Origin: Uranotaenia lowii
Taxonomy: Eukaryota; Arthropoda; Insecta; Diptera; Culicidae
DNA: 64,000 bases
Reading direction: 5' to 3'
Assembly (NCBI RefSeq): GCF_029784155.1
Contig: NC_073691.1
Location: forward strand, 127,224,714-127,288,713
A program made the translations under genes and the position numbers. This document shows, one piece after another, positions 21,986-31,163 of the stretch. Every line of letters starts with the position of its first letter. The first letter of the stretch is position 1. The notes beneath the pieces are model-generated. The model searched no databases. It saw nothing but the letters and a program-made list of their open reading frames with translations, and was not told where the DNA came from.

Positions 21986-22928
21986 CAACATTTGGAGCCA
22001 CGGGAACAACAATAAACTAAAGTTCAATTTTCACAGTAAAAGATATTTCGCGAACAGATTAAGAGACTAACTAATCAGAATACCCATAGAAGTCAATAAA
22101 TAAAAATTCAGATTGGAAATTATATTTCCCCCGTGAACTTTCATTACGTAGTATAGAACAAAATGTAAACAAACAGTTCTATTACGAGAAAAAAAAATAC
22201 AAAAACTAACATCAACTTCTTTCCAATTAGAATACTTGTAGCCTGGACAACAAATTCTATTTGTGAAATACACATTTTATAGTTGTTTTTATAACTTTTG
22301 CAGCAGTTTTCTGTGAATTCTTAAGATGTTTCATACAATGAAATGAAAGCTCACGCGAGATTTATGACTTGAAAGCTTTTTTGTGGAACTTTTAAGTGCT
22401 TATAACTAAGAGTAAGTACTAATATTGTAAGAATCATCCCTGCTGCCGCCGCTATAAATGGGAATCTGGTCCCTCAGTCAACCGATTGAAGGAAAAAGCA
22501 GAAACGTCAAAACCTACAAGAGCAAATCGTGGGTGAATGGGCGAAAGCACATTAGAAACGTTTCTTTACAATACATAAGCTTATACGCGTAAATCCAATC
22601 ATTTCCTTTCATAAAATGGAAAATTATCGATCTATATCGCCTAAACAATCGCGAGTGAAAGTTTATAGTGCCAGAAGAAAGGGAAATTAGGTACAAATAT
22701 TGTAAGTCCATTTAGAAACAATCTGAAATAAATCTTAACCTATTTCACTAATTCCATTTTTTTTTTCAATCTCAATCAGCTGGAATTCAGACGGAAAGCT
22801 TAAATTTTTCCAATCGATTTTCATTTTCGTATCCAGATGATTAAATCTCTTGATCCGTTCCGTAACTAGTGAACAACCACAATCGATTCAGTTTAGCGTT
22901 TAAAAGCGATTGTAGCAAACCAACTTAC
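21986..22928. other. AT-rich sequence with a possible core promoter
   Basis: Mostly AT-rich with no supported gene. It includes the TATA/initiator-like site described separately at 22453-22479. Its right edge would be intron if the candidate exon at 22929-22978 is real. Confidence 0.4.
22453..22479 (+). promoter_or_regulatory. Possible core promoter (TATA plus initiator-like)
   Basis: TATAAAT at 22453-22459 is followed by TCAGTC at 22474-22479, which matches the arthropod initiator core. The spacing from TATA to the initiator A is about 23 bp, shorter than the usual 28-30. No gene is recognised downstream, so this is weak. Confidence 0.2.
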
Positions 22929-22978
22929 CTTAAGCTGCTGGCTGAGGCTCCCAGCAGCCCCATCTCCACACTTTGCAT
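22929..22978 (-). CDS. Candidate first coding exon (partial, unidentified)
   Basis: On the minus strand an ATG in a favourable context (GCCAAGATG, 22978-22976) opens a frame of 16 codons plus two bases (MQSVEMGLLGASASSL, then AG). It runs straight into a strong donor, AAG|GTAAGT, at 22929/22928. The upstream sequence contains a TATA-like CTCTATATCG. The arrangement looks like a first coding exon followed by an intron to the left. Supporting evidence is thin: the exon is short, I do not recognise the peptide, and no partner exon is proven. The phase would be compatible with one frame of the candidate exon at 13490-13625, but not with that exon's best-looking frame. Confidence 0.3.
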
Positions 22979-23538
22979 CTTGGCGAAAGCTTAAGTTTGG
23001 CTGGTGACGATATAGAGCGACATCAGCGCAAGGCCAGCAAAAAATGGAATGTGTAGCACGCTAGTCGAGGTGTATTCCTATGAACGTCGTCGCGGATTCT
23101 GGAGCAAATCCAATCCAATTAGTTTTAATTGGAAACGAGAGACACTATCAGTTCCGAGATCCATAGGTACTTGGTGTGCGGTGGCGCATCGGCTTTCGAA
23201 ACGTGTATCCACGCTAGAAAGAGAAAGTGGAAGGATTTCTGAGCAATTTTGGTTTAACTGCGTTACCTGGATGGTGAAAATAAGTTCAAAAGTTGAAGAA
23301 TATATTTTCTATTTGAAACCTACAATCAATAAACCACTGATCTACACAAAACGAAATTCTTAGATTTATTTGATCAGTGGCTCCCGTACAAGTGCTTTTT
23401 TATGGAAAATCTTTGAAAACTATTTTAGTTTTTAAGCGTTACTTTCAATATGGGAAAATACAGTTAATGGCATCCTCAGATGGAGATTAATTTTTGGCAA
23501 CCCTATCTTCAATCGTACACAAACCATAGCTCTAAAAA
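22979..23538. other. No recognised gene; possible 5' flank of the candidate exon
   Basis: The first 200 bp are GC-richer than average. A short + frame (23049-23363) overlaps, but shows no motif. The sequence then becomes AT-rich up to the truncated RTE copy. Confidence 0.4.
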
Positions 23539-25079
23539 GTGTTAAATGGCGTCAACTCGGAAGCGCCCTCACTGGCTGAAATAGAAGCGGCAATCAAATA
23601 CATGAAATCCAACAAAGCGCCTGGAATCGATTGCATTCCTGCTGAAATGCTGAAAGCCGACCCAGCCCTGTCAGCACAAATGTTGCACCGTCTCTTCGCT
23701 GACATCTGGGATACTGCAACATTTCCGGAAGACTGGATGCAGGGTATCCTCGTAAAGGTCCCGAAGAAAGGAGACCTGACAGAGTGCGGTAACTGGCGAG
23801 GCATAACGTTGATCTGTACAACGCTCAAAGTACTCTGCAAAGTGATCCTGAACAGGATCCAGGAGAAAATCGACGCTACACTCCGACGGCAACAAGCTGG
23901 ATTTCGATCCGGACGATCATGTGTGGACCACATCACAACGCTACGAATAATACTGGAACAAATCAACGAATTCCAGGACTCTTTTTTGCATGGTGTTCGT
24001 TGATTTCGAAAAAGCATTTGACCGACTGAACCACGAAAACATCTGGGCTGCTCTTAGACGACGAGGGGTCCCAGAGAAACTAGTCCATCTCATCGAAGCA
24101 CAGTACGAGGCATTTTCGTGCAAGGTCTTGCACGCCGGTGTCTTGTCCGAACCTATCCCGGTAACTGCTGGAGTGAGACAAGGATGTATTTAGTCACCGC
24201 TGCTTTTTCTCATCGTAATGGATGAGATCTTGACTGAATCGATTGACTGTAGACCAGACCGAGGATTGCCGTGGAATCCTTCAGCAATTGAGCAACTGTA
24301 CGACCTTGACCTGGCAGACGATATTGTATTGCTCGCCCAAACACAACAAGACATGCAGAGCAAACTCAACGACCTCACCGAAAGCTCCAAGGCAGCAGGT
24401 CTCAAAATCAATGTCGGAAAGACCAAGTCGATGGAAATCAATACAGAAAATCGTTCCAATTTCGTGGTAGCTGGACAACAGGTTGAGACAGTGGAGTGCT
24501 TCCAGTATCTTGGTAGCCAGATTACGCCTGATTTGCGTTTGCGAGTCTCCGAAACATCTGGCGCTCACGCCAGATCTCTCTACGAACTAAGATCCGAATC
24601 TTCAACTCAAACGTCAAATCCGTATTGCTGTACGGGTGTGAAACTTGGTGCACATATGCGGTGACGACGCGAAAACTGCAAGTTTTTGTGAATCGCTGCC
24701 TGCGGAACATCATCCGCGCTTGGTGGCCTGGCAACTGGATCTCAAACGTTGAACTTCATCGCCGGTGTCATCAAAAGGCGCTAGAAATCGAGATTCGGGA
24801 ACGTAAGTGGAGATGGATTGGGCACACGCTGCGAAGAGATGAAAACGAGATTTGCAGAGAGGTGCTTGACTGGAATCCAGATGGGCATCGAAGAAGAGGC
24901 AGGCCCAAAAGCTCGTGGCGGCGAAGTCTAGCCGCTGAAATCCGCACAGTTGACGAGAACCTTGGCTGGCAGCAAGTGAAGACGCTGGCTCCGGATCGCC
25001 AGCAGTAGAGATCTTTTATCTCAGCCCTACGCGTCGATCAATCTGCGCTGGACCCTTAGGTAGGTAGGTAGGTAGGTAG
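23539..25079 (+). pseudogene. RTE-type LINE, 5'-truncated copy
   Basis: This copy aligns with the complete RTE ORF from the RT linker onward: NKAPGIDCIPAEMLKADPAL, GNWRGITLICTTLKVLCKV, FVDFEKAFDRLNHENIW, LADDIVLLAQT and the C-terminal WIGHTLRR region. The endonuclease is absent. Breaks include a frame change near 23995, a TAG at 24191-24193, and a loss near 24535 that removes a segment before the YGCETWCT motif. The 3' end differs from the other copies: it finishes with a TAGG tandem (about 25059-25079) instead of TAAG units, suggesting a separate subfamily. No target duplication was found. Confidence 0.85.
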
Positions 25080-25154
25080 ATTTTTCGTAGTATTATTCAA
25101 CCCCTTAATGTATGCAGTATCCTTATTTTCAGCAAAAATGTGAAAATTTGTTTT

Positions 25155-25500
25155 TACAGAACAAAACATTACTGCAACTGGTGTTTTCATGCGAAATGGT
25201 CTTAAAGGTATCGCAAATATATTAAAAGCTATACATTTTCATACAAGTTCATAAGATTTTTCATTAAAAACTAAGTTTGTTGCATGTTTACCCCATTTTA
25301 TGAGGAGGGTGAAAATCGCATGTTTTTAGAAAATTAAAACTAACTAAAGAAACTTATAACTTTTTAACTACGCCAATTTGATGTCCTATTATCCTTAAAA
25401 CTTTTGATTCATAAGGGGTAGGATTAACTGTGAACATAAGTTTTTTAGAAGCCATTGAAGTTGAAAATTGTTGCATGTTGCCCCAGTTGACGGTATGTCG
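25155..25500. repeat. Interspersed AT-rich repeat, copy 2
   Basis: This is the second copy of the unit at 1-344, collinear over about 340 bp and ending at the same GTTGACGGTATGTC phrase. Beyond that the flanks differ, which helps to set the right boundary of the repeat. Confidence 0.65.
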
Positions 25501-27916
25501 CAGTCATCGTAGCCGCTTAGGCCCTGTTTGTAACACTAGAGATTCTCTAGTAGAGAAGGGGCCTATGCTTTCAAGCTCTTATGATCAATCATTGTTGTCC
25601 ACATTCCAGCTCAACTCTGCAGTTTCGGATCCCGGATGTCATCGTGTAATGAACCACTTTATTTGAAAAAAATAACTGACAGCATATGCAACAACTAATT
25701 GACGCTCCCTCGTTTCAAGGGGCAGCGAGGTCGCGTTCACAAAATATTTATCTTTACTCCGTTACACACCTTTCATCTCTGCAGCGATATTCGTGGATTT
25801 CGAGAACATCCTATCCTCACACACACTTCTGTCCTAAAAAAATGCTATACGCATTGCCGTTGATCAAGAACGATTCTTTTGTTCTAGTGTTTGTCGTTTA
25901 AGCCCATCAGGGGCTCTTTCTTTTATTCCCAGAACGTTCGACGGAACGGAGTGTTCGCGCGTATCCGCCGTTTTTGCCCACAAAAATAACGTGGAAAAAT
26001 TAGATTTTCGGAAAACCTAAACCCAAGTCAAACGGGAATAGGTAATATATTAGTAGTTCGTTAGGACAGTTGTTGTGCCAAGTTGTAAGAGCTAGAGCGG
26101 ATAAAAGAACGAACGAAAAGTAAGTTGAAAAAAAACCACGTGGTGCGATCTGAACCAATCTAAGTCCTTTTTTTTAACCTTCCAAAGCCGTTCGCTAAAA
26201 ATCCGTTTCGGGGAAAGTTGAACTGTAGTTTGATTTCGTTCTTCTGGCTGCAAATGATAACCGATTTTGATGATATTATATTCATTGTCTAGGTAATTTA
26301 TTCTAATTACTCAACATTTCAAAATAAAGTTGATAAGTATTACCAGATTATCAGAAACTGGTCCAGAAAGTAAAAAGTCCGACAAATCAATTTTATTTTT
26401 AAAATACTCATAACTTTTGACAGCTTTTCTGTATTTAACTGTTTTATTAATGTTTGAAATCGTCAAGAACCCATCTATCCGACAATGTATAGATATGTTG
26501 GGGTCCAATGAAAGTGTTGACCGCTATGACTAATCTTACGGTAGAAAAAAATCTTACTTTAAAAAAACGACATCCAATTTTGGGTTTGCTTAGCTGTATT
26601 TCATTTCCCAATGAACCGATTTTCAAAACTCAAATTTTAATTTTTTGGCGTTGATTTGATCATTATTTTCATAGAACATACTTGGTCTGTCAAAATTACC
26701 AGTTCATCAGTATATTGGAATGATGATGAAGATGTTTGAAATGTGCGCTTCGGGTCATATTGACCCGAACGGCTTTGGAGGGTTAAGTAAATTCAAAGGA
26801 AAGAGACGCTGTGCAGTCTCGTTTGTGCGTTCTGGAGGAACCTGAACCAACGGTGCGTGGTTTGGTTCGAGAATCAAGGTAAATGACCTTTTTCTAAAAT
26901 AAGGTGTGATAGGTCTAACCTCAAAATACGTTTAGCAGGATTGTAAATCCCACTAAACGTGGGTGCTAGTCAGGGATACTAGCCTGTAGAACAAGTCCGG
27001 TCCCGGTCCCGAGGCCAAAGAAGTATCCGACTAATTCCGGTTTTCGGCTCAGTCAAACCTAGTTCCGAATCAGTTCTTTCACGGGACTCCTGCCAAAACC
27101 TGGGAATATTTCGCTTTGTCAAGCAACTTGCTTCGTGTGACGGAAGTAAAATTTCGTGGTGTCACCCGCTGTAATAGGCCGATTCGATCGTAAACATCGT
27201 ACAGCGAGAGCCTTCGACACTCGTGTCGCATCAATCAAATCCGTATTGCAAGAAGACTGGCTTCTTTTTGAAGACGACCGTCAGCTGAGATCCTGTTTCA
27301 TCGGTTCGTGTTTAGAACCCAACTGTATCGTGAGGTGGCTACACCCTGGTGGGTTCCATAAACCCGGAGAAAATCGAGCTACGTGTGTTTTACTCGGACG
27401 CGAGTACACGAGCCGATTTACCATCAACAAACCTTCCAAGGCAATTTAGTCGAGCCCGAATCGACAAGGTGGATCGATTCACCAACAGGAAGGAACTACT
27501 ACGAGGGAGTTCGCCGCATCGTTCCAGAGGAAGCAGAATGAAAAACATTCTAAGGTCAGATCAAACCATTATATTTACCTTACAACTACCTTTTTTCTAC
27601 CATATATAACCATGTATAACAGTTAGGAAAGGGGCCCCCCAAAAGTTTAGTAGAGAGAATATAAGAGCACCTGCAACGGTTCAGGTCTAAATATTGGTTT
27701 TAGGTATACCAGTTTTAGCAAAATTTTAAATTTTGGAATCGGCTAAAACACGCGCTCCCCACCGGTGTGATGGCAAATTTAAAACGGGTACACTTTTATT
27801 GCAGACACTCAATAATTGAAAAGAAAAAACTCATATTTATTGAAAAATTGCTAAGTTTTGAGTTTTACACCGTCTTAATTGTACCAGGATTTCATTAACT
27901 TAAAGTCTTTTTAATA
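25501..27916. other. Sequence with short GC-rich frames, no assigned gene
   Basis: 26940-27560 is GC-richer and holds + frames at 27156-27449 and 27349-27609, with peptides such as FDRKHRTARAFDTRV that I cannot place. The TGGTGTCACCC at 27148 resembles a tRNA primer site, so an LTR-element leader is possible, but no paired LTR was found. 25910-26130 is moderately GC-rich; the rest is AT-rich. Confidence 0.35.
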
Positions 27917-28165
27917 AAGTTTGTTCGAAACAAGTAGAAATGGATTGACGATTGAATACCTTTCTTTTTCCAATTGACTTCGACCGATTTCTTCCAGGCC
28001 GTAACGAACCCCCATGTCGAGCTTCGTCTATTTTGACTATTTTGAATAGTTTCAGCTTGCTTCATTGACAACGACCTGACTAGTTTCGACCAAAACTTTG
28101 GCTCATTGAACAACTACCAGTTGGCAGAAACCAGTTGAAACCGATTTTTATCTATGATTGAACGA
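27917..28165. repeat. CGAAAC-rich interspersed repeat, compact copy
   Basis: This uninterrupted copy of about 250 bp contains both halves that are split at 20633-20735 and 21815-21985. It is non-coding, with no clear terminal repeats. Confidence 0.6.
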
Positions 28166-29437
28166 AGCTTAAAAAGCCAAAATGCCTATACGCAGCGAGA
28201 AAAAAAGCTTAATTGAAACAAAAAAAACCTTTTTCTTTTAAAAATTGACTCATTTTGGGGTGTTGATTCCAAATATTAATTTAGTTTACCAGTTCTTGTT
28301 TACAGGTAAAAATTCATTAAACATATTTGTGCTTTTGTTTGGGCAAACTAAACAGATTGACAAACATGCTCCTTTTATGTATTCTTAAGTAGAATTTTCA
28401 TGATTATCAGTAGTTTGTAATGTAGCAGACGGCTTTTTAGCCAGAAATTGAAAGGAATTTTTTCTAAGAATCATGTCAGTTTAGTCAATGTTATCGAACA
28501 ACATATCATATTTCATGGTTTTTATATTAAAATTGTGAAATATGATGGATTATAAATATTGTTAACAACTTTTGACAAAAACCGGTCATTACACGGATAT
28601 TCAAATTTTTATTTTTTTTTTAAGTTTATTGTTGTTTTGCATTAATTTCATTAGAATGTTTCTGTTATTGAAAATGAAAGTTCATATAACGTTTGAACTC
28701 GAGAAACGCTGACTGGGCTCACTAATTCGTTGAGGCCAAAAGCTATTTATTGAAATATGAATTTAAGAATAGTTTGACATAAAATATTTATACATGATAC
28801 ATGGTTTTTGTTAACATGTTTTCTCAATTTGTGTTACGTATTGACCGGTTTTGGCGAGAAAAAACATTCAAATAACTTCTCAAAAAGAAACAATTATTAC
28901 ACCCAATGCTACCCAAACATGTGTGAAAATAATCATCATTGGCTAAAATTTTTCCAGCGTGAGCCCCAAACGTCTAAATCGGTCTGTCGTATATTTTGAA
29001 ATCCTGTTCCAAATTTGCTTGAATTTGGAACAAAGGCGTATAACTGTTGGGAATTTTGAAATCGATAACTGTGCTAAAACAGCAATTTACGCCACCGGTG
29101 CCAGCCGAAATGTTTTAGCGTGGTCGAAAACCGTGTTTTGCACCTACCGTTGGGACAGCCCTAAAGATGTAAACTGTAAAAAAATCTGCTCGTCACTTGG
29201 TTTTCTGAGAACGTTCTGTAGATACTTTCATTTAACTTTTTTTAGTCCGTATGCAATTGAATTTTTCTAGATTGGTCGGCCTGTTCCAACCTTTCCAATC
29301 CTTAAGTTTTTGGTTTCCATTGAGTGGGACTGAATTGAATAAAGGTTTACGTTTGAGTCACTACTTGGAACCCGCCTTGGGAGTCTTAAGCCGGTGTGAA
29401 CTCGTACCCTCAGCCTTCCCTTGGGGAAGTGGCGCCT
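28166..29437. other. AT-rich sequence, nothing recognised
   Basis: Short + frames at 28959-29270 and elsewhere lack motifs. A more balanced patch around 29330-29437 immediately precedes the large terminal-repeat element. Confidence 0.45.
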
Positions 29438-29749
29438 TAAGGGGCCGTTCACTAATTACGTAAGCACGATTTTGGAAATTTTCAACCCTCCCTCCCCCCC
29501 TGGTAAGATAAAGTAAGATTTTTCAAAACCCCCCCTTCCCCCCCCTAGTAAGATCTTACGTTTATTATTCTTTGGGAAATTGATACGTTTTTTTTTTCAA
29601 AAATAGCTTGAAATGGATCGATGGAAAAAGCTAATTTTCCGAGTGGAGTCGCTACTAGTGCTCAGAGCTGTCAAACCTCATGATCTAAGTAGCATAGAAA
29701 AAACAGAAATATCAACAAAACATGACACTGTGTTGCACTATGAGAGATC

Positions 29750-29970
29750 ACGTGGACAAAAATCGAAAAAAAAATTATCCAGATATTTCATGAAAGTAGA
29801 TACTTTGTTAAGGAAAAGCTCAAATTTCAGAACTCTTCCATTCTTAAGATATTGAAAAATGAAGAAAAACTTCACTATGTTAGAAAGAAAAGAAGTAAAA
29901 AGCAAATTTTGATCACCGATAACAAAGATCTTCAGCGAATAATATATTGTTGTAAACGTTAATCTTTATA
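29750..29970 (+). pseudogene. Possible integrase zinc-binding-domain relic
   Basis: Between about 29780 and 29967 one + frame reads ESRYFVKEKLKF...LHYVRKKRSKKQILITDNKDLQ and then stops. The pattern of a basic segment followed by QILITD and a helix is reminiscent of the sequence that leads into the H2C2 zinc-binding domain of retroviral-type integrases and related transposases, but the His/Cys residues themselves are not present. The assignment is weak and no catalytic domain was found nearby. Confidence 0.2.
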
Positions 29971-31163
29971 AAGTGGCTTCAGAGTCACTAATAAGAAGGT
30001 AAAGCGTGAGAAAATGAGGAAATCAGGAAGTTTTCAGACGAGATCATTTAAGTCCGGCTGATTTTTTCAAGTTTTGCGTGGATATTCTAACAAGTTCTGA
30101 AGAGTTCAGTTACGATCTGAAGATTTGGAGCTTTTCGAGAATATCATCATTGTCTGTTTTTGGACCTAGACTCTATAAAAAGTAATTATAAAACAAGCTG
30201 ATCAAATTTTCAGCTCATCCGTCTTTGACTTTGAAACTTGGCACCTTAATGGGTTACCTATATTGGCCTAACTATTCAAACATGTTTTTTTTTCACAAAT
30301 CAGATCTGACTAGGAGTGTTAAGGCAGCAACCGAAAGGATAGGGGCCTGAGTTCTGCACAAATACATGCAAGATTTTTACCCTTTATAATAAACATATAA
30401 GACACATTCAAATTGATATTTTGAAATGTTAACTTAAAACCATAAAAAAAGATAGTCAAATTGTTGAAAACATTTTGAATATATTTTTGTCCGCTTGCTT
30501 GTATGACAATCTCTCATAGTGCGTTACCACAGTTACCATAGTTACCGCAAGATTTGTTTTATTTTCATAATAAACAAGAATGAACGCAAAGGATAAGCAT
30601 GAAGTAAACATGAAAAGATAGGCTGGCAGATTTTATGAAGTTTTAATTTATGTTGAAGTTCGATTTTTTTCTCAACAAATTAAAAATAGCTATATGGTCG
30701 AGCGATTTTATGTGCGTGCTCGTCTGAGTGGATTGGGTGTAAGTGGAGCAAAAAACGATGGAATTCTATATTATGCATTCTTGAAATTTTCCAGCACGTT
30801 TTCGGCCCTAGACATTTTTTTTAAACCGGGGAAAACCGTGCATTCAATCCAAAGTAATCCAATATTTAAAAAAGATAATACCAATAGGATAAATTCTCGT
30901 GAACCTTTATTTCATCGTCGAAGCACATCAAATGGTGTGTAATAATTTTAAAAGTTTTTTCAAATTAATTTTGATGAAAATAATTATAAAATATCGTTTT
31001 TGGATCCCAATTCAAAACTTATCTTTACTCAATTTAAATTTTTTTGGTAAATTTAGCAAATTTTGTGAATACAGCCGTACTTTTCTAAAATGAACCAGGC
31101 ATTCGGGCGGATTCGGAATCGCCTCTAAATTTTCCTTGTATATCTGGATACTTACTTACTTAC

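Noticed and set aside
27156..27609. Possible LTR-element gag or host exon
   Set aside because: GC-richer frames exist, but no motif, paired LTR or clear splice signals could be supported.
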